Assembly: GCA_021106915.1 (NCBI GenBank)
Contig: JAIOTH010000154.1
Coordinates: 1 to 9,499, forward strand
Direction: 5' to 3'
Length of the DNA: 9,499 nt
DNA from: a bacterium
GTDB lineage: Bacteria; Patescibacteriota; Patescibacteriia; UBA1558; S5-K13
This document shows, piece by piece, positions 1 to 6,050 of this stretch. The notes beneath the pieces were generated by a model. It was not told the DNA's origin and did not search any database. It saw nothing but the letters and a program-made list of their open reading frames with translations. Position numbers and translations under genes: made by a program. Numbering within the stretch: the first letter of the stretch is position 1; each line of letters begins with the position of its first letter.

Positions 1-1
1 A

Positions 2-670
2 TTAGATGAAATAAGTGCTCCCCCTCGAAATGAAGATATTAAACTATCAATCGCTCAAGTTAAGCAAGCTCAAGCTGCCTTAGATTATATTAGCAATCAA
101 ATCCAAAATAGTATTATAAAATCTCCAATTGATGGAACTTTAACAAAATTTGAATACGAAATCGGTGAACAGACATTAGCAACAAAATATGTCGCCGCTG
201 TTTTAGGTGACAGTAAATTAGAGATTGAAATTGATATATCAGAAGCTGATATAACCAAAATAAATATTGGTGATAAAGTTGAAATAACCTTAGATGCCTT
301 GGATGATGAATTAAAATTTTATGGCACTGTTTTTTCCATAGAACCAGCAGAAACAATAATTCAAAATGTAATTTATTACAAAACTAAAATTAATTTTAAT
401 TCCGAAAAAATAATCGAGGAAAAAATAAAACCTGGTATGACTGCCAATGTAATTATTACAACTTCTGAGAAAAATAATGTCCTAATTATTCCTTCTCGAG
501 CTATTATAGAAAAAAATGGAGAAGGTAAATTTGTAAGAATCCTTATAGAAAACAAAATTCAAGAAATACCTATCGAAACTGGATTATATGGTGATGGTGG
601 TTTAGTGGAAATTATTTCTGGACTAAATGATGGACAAGAAGTGGTTACTTATATAAATAAAAAAAAATAA
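2..670 (+). CDS. Periplasmic-adaptor (HlyD/MacA-like) subunit of an ABC exporter, 5'-truncated by the window edge
   Basis: The reading frame is open from the first bases, so the true start lies outside; 222 residues are visible. The fragment begins in the end of the alpha-helical hairpin (about residues 13-37, rich in Gln, Ala and Ile). Next comes the second half of the lipoyl-like motif (SPIDGTLTKFEYEIGE, about 41-56), then beta-barrel strands (LEIEIDISEADITKINIGDKVEI, with KPGMTANVII near 143-152). It ends in a membrane-proximal-type domain (IPSRAI near 164-169, GLNDGQEVV near 208-216). This order is characteristic of the RND/MFP adaptor family (MacA, YknX). Such proteins are anchored outside the cytoplasmic membrane and couple a MacB-type permease to substrate release. 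The ATPase and permeases directly downstream support the assignment. The signal peptide or lipobox, if any, is not in view, and the substrate cannot be predicted. Confidence 0.9.
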   Translation, partial: LDEISAPPRNEDIKLSIAQVKQAQAALDYISNQIQNSIIKSPIDGTLTKFEYEIGEQTLATKYVAAVLGDSKLEIEIDISEADITKINIGDKVEITLDALDDELKFYGTVFSIEPAETIIQNVIYYKTKINFNSEKIIEEKIKPGMTANVIITTSEKNNVLIIPSRAIIEKNGEGKFVRILIENKIQEIPIETGLYGDGGLVEIISGLNDGQEVVTYINKKK

Positions 671-685
671 ATTAGTAAAAAGTTA

Positions 686-705
686 CCTGTCTGCCGACAA
701 GCAGA
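686..705. repeat. Degenerate copy of the 20-bp GC-rich palindrome
   Basis: CCTGTCTGCCGACAAGCAGA differs from the perfect palindrome CCTGCCTGCCGGCAGGCAGG at 8651-8670 at four positions, all of them C-to-T or G-to-A transitions. It sits in the 58-bp gap between the adaptor and ATPase genes and stands out as GC-rich in an A/T background. I read it as an eroded solo copy of the palindromic core found elsewhere in the window. No ribosome binding site or promoter is obvious in the rest of this gap. Confidence 0.6.
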
Positions 706-728
706 AAAATTATAAAATCTAAAATTTT

Positions 729-1445
729 ATGTTAATCAAAATTCAAAATTTAAAAAAACAATATGGTGAAGAAGAATTAATAACTAAAGTTCTTCATGGG
801 TTATCATTTACTATTAATCAAGGGGAATTTATTTCTATTATGGGACCTTCTGGGTCTGGTAAATCAACCTTGATGCATATTTTAGGATTATTAGATCGTT
901 TAACTAAAGGACAATATGAATTTGAAGGACAAGATGTTAGTAAATTAGACGACAATCAATTAGCTAAATTAAGAAACGAAAAAATAGGTTTTGTTTTTCA
1001 AGCTTTTCATCTTCTTCCTAAAACCACTGTCTTAGAAAATGTCATGCTACCCCTTGCCTATTCTAGCGACAAAAAAAATCATATTGCTAAAGCTAAAAAA
1101 ATCTTAGAAAGCGTAGATTTAGGACATCGTTTAAATTATTATTCTAATCAAATATCTGGCGGTGAAAAACAAAGAGTGGCTATTGCCAGAGCGTTAGTAA
1201 ATAATCCTTCAGTAATTTTTGCTGATGAACCCACTGGAAATTTAGATTCTAAATCTGGCAAACAAGTAATGGAATTACTACAAAACTTAAATGATCAAGG
1301 CAATACAATCATTTTAGTCACTCATGAAACCCAAACAGCTGAACACGCTAATCGCATTATTCAACTTAAAGATGGTTTAATTGTTAATGACTCTTCTGTT
1401 AAAAATAAACGAATTGCCAAAAATGAAAAAATTCTAGTAAAATAA
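729..1445 (+). CDS. ABC transporter ATP-binding protein, MacB/LolD/YknY type
   Basis: This 238-residue protein hydrolyses ATP on the cytoplasmic face to drive the FtsX/MacB-fold permeases encoded downstream. All nucleotide-binding motifs are intact: Walker A GPSGSGKST (39-47), Q-loop FVFQ (88-91), signature ISGGEKQR (142-149), Walker B VIFADEP (162-168) with the D-loop NLD (171-173), and the switch His in LVTHE (H199). The GFVFQ-FHLLP and ADEPTGNLD wording is typical of the MacB/LolD subfamily rather than of importers. Unlike E. coli MacB, the ATPase is a separate polypeptide, as in B. subtilis YknY. Its stop overlaps the start of the next gene by one base (TAATG), implying translational coupling. 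No Shine-Dalgarno sequence precedes the ATG; the gap upstream is 58 bp, consistent with one operon with the adaptor. Confidence 0.95.
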   Translation: MLIKIQNLKKQYGEEELITKVLHGLSFTINQGEFISIMGPSGSGKSTLMHILGLLDRLTKGQYEFEGQDVSKLDDNQLAKLRNEKIGFVFQAFHLLPKTTVLENVMLPLAYSSDKKNHIAKAKKILESVDLGHRLNYYSNQISGGEKQRVAIARALVNNPSVIFADEPTGNLDSKSGKQVMELLQNLNDQGNTIILVTHETQTAEHANRIIQLKDGLIVNDSSVKNKRIAKNEKILVK

Positions 1446-2701
1446 TGTTTGAAAATTACCAGCAAGCCATTAAAACTTCTAGCAAAACACTTCTAGCCAA
1501 TAAAGGAAGAAGTTTTTTAACTATGCTAGGAATTATTATTGGAGTCAGTGCAGTTATTATCATCAATACAGTAGGAGCTGGTGCTCAAGAATTAATTTTA
1601 GCTCAAATTAAATCCATTGGCACAGATAAAATTGCTATTCTTCCTGGAAACTCTGGTAAGAAAGAACCTCCTGCTTCGGCCTTAGGTATTGTAATCACTA
1701 CTTTAAATTATGAAGATATGCTCGCCTTAAATAAAAAAAATAACGTGGCTAATGCTGAAATTGTAGTCGCCTATTCTAATGGTAATGCTAATATCAGTTG
1801 GAAATCTAATAATTATAATATTAATTTTACTGGCACCACCCACCAACATCCTGAAATTATTAATAGTGAATTAGACCAAGGAAGATTCTTTACTAAAAAA
1901 GAAGAAAAAGACTTTTCTCGAGTCATTGTCTTAGGCAGTGAAGCAAAAAAAGAATTGTTTGGTGATTCTGACGCTATTGGTCAAAAAGTTAAAATCAAAA
2001 AACATAGTTTTGAAGTGATTGGCGTAAACAAAGAAAAAGGTACAGTCGGTTTTGAAAATTATGACGACAAAGTATTCATTCCTCTTCGAACAGCCCAAAG
2101 TATTATTCTAGGAATTAACCATATTAATAAAATAATAATTAAAGTTGATAATGAGAAAAATATTAATCACGCTATCGAAGATGTGAAAAATACAATCAGA
2201 GAACAACATAATATAAAAGATAAAACTGGCGAAAAAGATGACTTCTCAGTTAAAAATTCTGCTGAAGGACTAGATATGATTAAAAGTATTACTGATGCTC
2301 TTCGATATTTTTTAGCTGCTATGGCCGCTCTTTCACTTTTAGTTGGTGGCATTGGCATTATGAATATTATGCTAGTCAGTGTATCTGAAAGAACTAATGA
2401 AATCGGACTTAGAAAAGCCCTAGGAGCAAATAATTCTAATATTACTACTCAATTTTTAATTGAAACCATTACCATTACTTTATTAGGCGGAAGCTTTGGT
2501 ATTATTTTAGGTATTTTAATATCTTTTCTTATATTTATAATAGCAAAATTATTAAATTATAATGATTGGGAATTAATTATATCTCTTAATTCAATTTTAA
2601 TAAGTGTTGGTGTATCAATTACTATTGGCTTAATTTTTGGAATCTACCCTGCTAAAAAAGCTTCTAAATTAGACCCTATAATTGCCTTACAATATGAGTG
2701 A
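1445..2701 (+). CDS. MacB/FtsX-fold ABC transporter permease, first of two paralogues
   Basis: This 418-residue integral membrane protein has the four-helix MacB topology. TM1 is about 24-44 (after the cytoplasmic amphipathic KGRSFLTMLGIIIGV), followed by a large extracytoplasmic domain (about 45-285). TM2 is about 288-312, TM3 about 341-366 and TM4 about 381-402. The FtsX signature VGGIGIMNIMLVSVSERTNEIGLRKALGA (300-328) and the C-terminal PAKKASKLDPIIALQYE are near consensus for the family. The periplasmic domain carries the MacB_PCD hallmarks GRFFT, VIVLGS, LFG and IGQKVKI. It pairs with the upstream ATPase, probably to expel a peptide, toxin or lipid-like substrate via the adaptor; the substrate is unknown. 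The start overlaps the ATPase stop. The stop TGA is also the first three bases of a 10-bp direct repeat (see findings). Confidence 0.93.
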   Translation: MFENYQQAIKTSSKTLLANKGRSFLTMLGIIIGVSAVIIINTVGAGAQELILAQIKSIGTDKIAILPGNSGKKEPPASALGIVITTLNYEDMLALNKKNNVANAEIVVAYSNGNANISWKSNNYNINFTGTTHQHPEIINSELDQGRFFTKKEEKDFSRVIVLGSEAKKELFGDSDAIGQKVKIKKHSFEVIGVNKEKGTVGFENYDDKVFIPLRTAQSIILGINHINKIIIKVDNEKNINHAIEDVKNTIREQHNIKDKTGEKDDFSVKNSAEGLDMIKSITDALRYFLAAMAALSLLVGGIGIMNIMLVSVSERTNEIGLRKALGANNSNITTQFLIETITITLLGGSFGIILGILISFLIFIIAKLLNYNDWELIISLNSILISVGVSITIGLIFGIYPAKKASKLDPIIALQYE

Positions 2702-2712
2702 TACTAATGATA

Positions 2713-2732
2713 CCTGCCTACCGGCAGGCAGG
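2713..2732. repeat. Solo near-perfect 20-bp palindrome
   Basis: CCTGCCTACCGGCAGGCAGG differs at one base from the perfect palindrome at 8651-8670. It begins 12 bases after the stop of the first permease and could fold as a strong hairpin in the mRNA. No U-run follows, so it does not look like a canonical intrinsic terminator. It is bracketed by two copies of TGATACTAAT (2699-2708 and 2742-2751). Confidence 0.7.
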
Positions 2733-2772
2733 CGAATAATATGATACTAATATACGAATAATACTTTTGAAT

Positions 2773-2870
2773 TGTCATTCCGTATTTAATCCGCCGGCAG
2801 GCAGGGAATCTCGAGATCCTGAATCAAGTTCAGGATGACATTACTCAGGATGACATGGCTCAGGATGACA
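2773..2870 (+). repeat. Palindrome-rich intergenic repeat, copy A, with 15-bp tandem tail
   Basis: The core (2773-2840) runs from TGTCATTCC to GGATGACA, which form near-matching terminal inverted repeats. Inside are the remains of the GC-rich palindrome (CCGGCAGGCAGG), the palindrome ATCTCGAGAT and a hairpin with an 8-bp perfect stem, ATCCTGAA/TTCAGGAT, around a 5-base loop. Compared with copy B (8630-8705) it lacks eight bases (CCTGCCTG) of the palindrome and differs at only two other positions over the 68 aligned. Two further units ending in CAGGATGACA follow at exactly 15-bp spacing (2841-2855, 2856-2870). It lies between the two permease genes and has no coding capacity. It is probably a miniature, non-autonomous repeat of REP/MITE type; the mobilising enzyme is not in the window. 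Confidence 0.8.
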
Positions 2871-2921
2871 ATCAATCTTAATCGAGCTAAGTTCAGTTAA
2901 ATTAATACTAACAATAAATTA

Positions 2922-4181
2922 ATGAATGAAATTCTAAAAACTATTTCCATAGCTTTAAAGGCTATGAAAAAAAATAAGATCCGAACATCTTTGACTATTT
3001 TAGGAATGGTAATTGGAGTAGCTAGTGTCATAATTGTTTTTTCTGCTGGTGCTGGAATTGAATCTTTAATCGTTAGTCAAATTCAATCTTTTGGAACTGA
3101 CATTATTCAAACAGAAATTAAAATTCCTAGTAATAAAAAGGGTAGTGATAATTCTCTAGGAATAGTTCAAGGAGTTCAAATTACTAGTCTTAATCTAGAT
3201 GACTTAAAAGATTTAAATAAATTGGCAAACATTCAAAATACTTATGCTGGCATCTTAGGACAGGAACAATTAAATTATAAAAACGAAACTAAAGCCACAA
3301 CCCTTATGGGTGTCACCGCTTCTTTTATTGACATTGATAAAAGCGAAATTGATATTGGTAGATTTTTTACAGATGCTGAAGACAAATCTTTAGCCAAAGT
3401 TATTATTTTAGGTAATAAAATTAAAAATGAATTATTTGGCAATTCAGATGCTTTAGGAAAATTTGTTAAATTAAATAAAACTAATTACCAAATAATCGGC
3501 ATAATGAAAGAAAGAGGTGCTATGTTAGGTATGGATTTTGACGAGTACGCTTATATTCCTCTAAGAACAATTCAAAAAAGAATAATGGGAGTTGATCATA
3601 TTTTATATATGACTCACGGAATATATAATACTGAAATTGCTGAAAATACAGCCGAAGAAATTCGAGAAATCCTTCGGGACAATCACAACATTAATAATCC
3701 TGACAAAGATGCTGCCTTAGATGATTTTAGAGTTACCACCATGAAAGAAATGATGGATATGATGGGAACAATTACAAAATATATCACTTTATTATTACTA
3801 GCTATCATCATCATCTCTTTAATTGTAGGTGGAGTCGGCGTTATGAATATTATGTATGTCATAGTGAGCGAAAGAACTTCTGAAATTGGACTTCGTAAAG
3901 CTCTAGGAGCAAATAAATCTAACATTATGCTTCAATTTTTAATAGAATCTATTCTAGTAACTTTTTTAAGCGCTCTCCTAGGAATAATATTAGGAGTTAT
4001 AATGTCTTATCTTATTTCAATTATTGCTACTATGAATGGATTTAAAGAATGGGAATTTATTATCCCTATCAAAGCTTATATTACTGCTTTTCTATTCTCA
4101 ATCATCTCCGGATTATTATTTGGAGTTTACCCAGCTAGAAAAGCCGCTAAGTTAGACCCCATAACTGCTTTAAGGAAATAA
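2922..4181 (+). CDS. MacB/FtsX-fold ABC transporter permease, second paralogue
   Basis: This 419-residue protein is colinear with the preceding permease: TM1 about 23-43, extracytoplasmic domain about 45-284, TM2 about 287-313, TM3 about 342-368, TM4 about 383-403. It has the same family marks: IGRFFTDAEDKSLAKVIILG (145-164), LFGNSDALGKFVKL (171-184), VGGVGVMNIMYVIVSERTSEIGLRKALGA (302-330) and the C-terminal PARKAAKLDPITALRK. The transmembrane and cytoplasmic motifs are well conserved between the two copies while the outer domains differ much more. That fits an old duplication with divergent substrate or adaptor contacts. No second ATPase is seen, so it probably shares the upstream one, either as a heterodimer partner (as LolC/LolE share LolD) or as an alternative homodimer. 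ATG 2922 has another ATG four bases later (2926, in a different frame) and no Shine-Dalgarno sequence. No convincing own promoter was found in the 220-bp gap. Confidence 0.93.
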   Translation: MNEILKTISIALKAMKKNKIRTSLTILGMVIGVASVIIVFSAGAGIESLIVSQIQSFGTDIIQTEIKIPSNKKGSDNSLGIVQGVQITSLNLDDLKDLNKLANIQNTYAGILGQEQLNYKNETKATTLMGVTASFIDIDKSEIDIGRFFTDAEDKSLAKVIILGNKIKNELFGNSDALGKFVKLNKTNYQIIGIMKERGAMLGMDFDEYAYIPLRTIQKRIMGVDHILYMTHGIYNTEIAENTAEEIREILRDNHNINNPDKDAALDDFRVTTMKEMMDMMGTITKYITLLLLAIIIISLIVGGVGVMNIMYVIVSERTSEIGLRKALGANKSNIMLQFLIESILVTFLSALLGIILGVIMSYLISIIATMNGFKEWEFIIPIKAYITAFLFSIISGLLFGVYPARKAAKLDPITALRK

Positions 4182-4208
4182 TATTATAATTATTATTTCA
4201 CTCATTCG

Positions 4209-4286
4209 ATTATAAAAAATCTTCATTCCGTTATTTTGAATTCAAATCACGAGCTGACGCTCGACTGCATTCTAATTTTTTATAAT
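4209..4286. repeat. 78-bp inverted-repeat-bounded structured element
   Basis: A perfect 12-bp inverted repeat, ATTATAAAAAAT (4209-4220) and ATTTTTTATAAT (4275-4286), encloses 54 bases. That interior holds the perfect palindrome TTTGAATTCAAA (4235-4246) and a hairpin CGAGC-TGAC-GCTCG (4250-4263), giving a possible cloverleaf-like fold. It lies in the convergent intergenic gap and contains no gene. It may be another degenerate palindromic repeat or an accessory terminator structure. Because the arms are A/T-only, chance pairing cannot be excluded. Confidence 0.4.
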
Positions 4287-4301
4287 TCTCATTTCGTTTC
4301 A

Positions 4302-4340
4302 AAAATAAAAAAACAGATACTCTCTGTTCTTTTTTTATTT
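4302..4340. terminator. Bidirectional intrinsic terminator between convergent operons
   Basis: The stem AACAGA (4312-4317) pairs with TCTGTT (4323-4328) around the 5-base loop TACTC. It is extended by an A-rich left arm and a T-rich right arm (with one unpaired C at 4329), so a T-run follows the hairpin on either strand. It lies 120 bp after the stop of the second permease and 8 bp after the stop of the carboxypeptidase gene, which arrives from the other side. Both operons can therefore end here. The GC content of the stem is low, as is usual in such AT-rich genomes. Confidence 0.75.
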
Positions 4341-4348
4341 CAAAATAA

Positions 4349-5254
4349 TTAATCAAATTTATACATTTCATCCACCCACTGACCAATATCATTTAAAATA
4401 TCTTCTGATTCTTGTCTATTGTAAGTACTCATAATAGCCACACAAATTTTTTTGCCCTGAGGAGTTATAAAACCAGCTACTAGATGAAATCTAGTTTCAT
4501 ATAAGAAACCAGTTTTAGCTCCAAAATAATTCTGAGGATTATCTCTGACATCATGAACAGTATGTTTCATTTTTATTTCCTCTCCTGAATCAGTAAAAAT
4601 TGTAAATTCTGGCTGAGAGGCCCACTCAGAAATTTTTTCATCTTTAAAAGCATAGCAAGAAGCATAAGCCATATCCCGAGCAGTAGTCAAATTTTTTAAC
4701 GATAGACCACTTGGCTCATGAACAATAGTATTTTGCATTTGCCAATTAAAAGTTGTAAATTGCATAGCCTCTACAAATTGTTTTCTAGTAATTCCAGCCA
4801 CACCAGCTAAACCATTAGCACAATTATTAGCTGATTTAATTAACATAGCCGCTAAAGCTTCCAAAATTGTAATAGGATCATCCTCTTCAATAGGTAATAA
4901 AGAAAAACGATCATTAGGTCCAACAAAAGGTCTTAGATCTCCTTCATTATCCCACCAAGAAAAAGAAATTTTTCTCTGCCAATTTATTGGAAACCTAACT
5001 AAAGTTCCAGCTGTAATAAGTTTGATTAAGCTAGCACTAGGCATAACTTTTTTTTCTTGATGATAATACAAAGGTTCTAAAGTTTCATAATCAAGAACCG
5101 CTGCCGCCTTAAAAGGAATTTCTTCTGTAAATTTATTTTCATACCAAGCTGTAAAATCTGAATAATTCTCTGTCTTATCAAAAGCTAAGGATATATTTGG
5201 TAAAAATAAAATAGTGATTAGAAGCAAAGATATTTTCTTTTTATGATAAATCAT
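4349..5254 (-). CDS. D-alanyl-D-alanine carboxypeptidase (peptidase S11, low-molecular-mass PBP)
   Basis: This 301-residue secreted serine hydrolase is predicted to remove the terminal D-Ala from peptidoglycan stem peptides outside the membrane. The N-terminus is a signal sequence: MIYHKKK, then a hydrophobic core at about 8-19, ending near SLA (22-24). The penicillin-binding active-site motifs are all present in order: SxxK as S75-LI-K78 within PSASLIKLITAG, SxN as S141-A-N143, and KTG at 247-249 within FGAKTGF. The protein stops shortly after the catalytic domain, so the C-terminal beta-domain and amphipathic anchor of E. coli PBP5 are absent. It would be released, or held only by an uncleaved signal. 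It is last in the gatC-gatA-dsbA-like-lgt run, 32 bp after lgt. A beta-lactamase is less likely given the S11-type motif wording. Confidence 0.88.
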   Translation of the reverse strand: MIYHKKKISLLLITILFLPNISLAFDKTENYSDFTAWYENKFTEEIPFKAAAVLDYETLEPLYYHQEKKVMPSASLIKLITAGTLVRFPINWQRKISFSWWDNEGDLRPFVGPNDRFSLLPIEEDDPITILEALAAMLIKSANNCANGLAGVAGITRKQFVEAMQFTTFNWQMQNTIVHEPSGLSLKNLTTARDMAYASCYAFKDEKISEWASQPEFTIFTDSGEEIKMKHTVHDVRDNPQNYFGAKTGFLYETRFHLVAGFITPQGKKICVAIMSTYNRQESEDILNDIGQWVDEMYKFD

Positions 5255-5280
5255 ATTCTTTTTGATTTTTTTATACTTAT

Positions 5281-5286
5281 ATTATA
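5281..5286 (-). promoter_or_regulatory. Possible -10 element upstream of the carboxypeptidase gene
   Basis: Read on the minus strand, TATAAT lies 26 bases before the carboxypeptidase ATG, just after the lgt stop codon. No good -35 hexamer is seen about 17 bases further upstream (TTTATC there). In so A/T-rich a background an exact TATAAT is weak evidence, so co-transcription from upstream remains at least as likely. Confidence 0.25.
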
Positions 5287-6048
5287 TCATTTTTTAATCT
5301 TAGGATAAAAAATTAAAGCAGTACCCACAATAATAGCTATTAAGCTCACTAATTGTGGTAGTCTAATATTAAAAATTAAAGGGCAATGATCTATCCGCCA
5401 AAATTCCATTAAGAATCTAATTATTCCATATCCTGAAATATAGAAAAACAAAACTTGCTGATCAAATTTTCCCTTCTTATATATGTTATATAATATTATA
5501 AACAGAATGATATTTAAAATCGATTCATATAAAAAAAGTGGATGATGATATAAATTCGTATTTTCAATATATATTGCCCAAGGTAAACTAGTCATTCGTC
5601 CATAAAGTTCTTGATTAAAAAAATTTCCCCAACGCCCAATAGCTTGTCCTAAAGGTAAAACCACTGCTAAAAGACTAGCATATTTTAAAAAGGATATTTT
5701 ATTTTTTCTAGAATAAACAAAAACCGTTATAATTCCAGCTATAATTACTCCCTGGATAGCCAAACCGCCCTGCCAAATTTTAAAAATAGCTAACAAATTA
5801 TTTTGGTAATATTGCCAACTAAAAAAAAGAACCTCATATAAACGAGCTCCTAAAATTCCGAAAATTATTAAGTAAAAATATAAATTATCTAATTTCCAAA
5901 GGTCAATATTTTTTTGTCGAGCCAATCTATTAGCTATAAAAATACAAATTAATATAGCTGTCACCATAATTAGACCATAATAATGAACCCTAAAATTTCC
6001 AATTTGAAAAAGTACGGATTGAGGACTAATATTTAAAGTAAAAAACAT
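5287..6048 (-). CDS. lgt: Prolipoprotein diacylglyceryl transferase Lgt
   Basis: This 253-residue polytopic membrane enzyme transfers diacylglycerol from phosphatidylglycerol to the lipobox cysteine of prolipoproteins, the first step of lipoprotein maturation. The Lgt signature is clear: GQAIGRWGNFFNQELYG (134-150), with the Arg (R139) and Asn (N146) important in the family. So are HPLFLYES (169-176) and the late RFLMEFWR (211-218) with its conserved Arg and Glu. Several hydrophobic segments match the usual seven-helix layout (for example about 25-41, 56-70, 95-111, 124-137, 176-190, 198-212, 231-247). Oddly, the usual His of the early GG-x-x-x-HG motif is Gln: the text reads WQGGLAIQG with Q99. 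The ATG lies two bases after the stop of the DsbA-like gene, indicating coupled expression. No Shine-Dalgarno sequence is present. Confidence 0.93.
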   Translation of the reverse strand: MFFTLNISPQSVLFQIGNFRVHYYGLIMVTAILICIFIANRLARQKNIDLWKLDNLYFYLIIFGILGARLYEVLFFSWQYYQNNLLAIFKIWQGGLAIQGVIIAGIITVFVYSRKNKISFLKYASLLAVVLPLGQAIGRWGNFFNQELYGRMTSLPWAIYIENTNLYHHPLFLYESILNIILFIILYNIYKKGKFDQQVLFFYISGYGIIRFLMEFWRIDHCPLIFNIRLPQLVSLIAIIVGTALIFYPKIKK

Positions 6049-6050
6049 TT

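Noticed and set aside
114..356. Open frame on the minus strand opposite the adaptor gene
   Set aside because: It lies antisense to a clearly conserved adaptor frame and its translation is low in complexity with no recognisable motif; a shadow frame.
2167..2358. Minus-strand open frame within the first permease gene
   Set aside because: Fully inside and antisense to a well-supported permease; no family resemblance.
2699..2701. Alternative genetic code with TGA as glycine or tryptophan, as in some Patescibacteria-related lineages
   Set aside because: TGA ends the first permease, lgt and gatC exactly at their expected C-termini, and no in-frame TGA occurs inside the recognised genes.
2831..2870. 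Short direct repeats as a possible CRISPR array
   Set aside because: Repeat units are only 10 bp with 5-bp spacers, three in number, and tied to a larger palindromic element; no cas genes.
3683..3925. Minus-strand open frame within the second permease gene
   Set aside because: Opposite the conserved FtsX motif region; hydrophobic text is a by-product of the sense codons.
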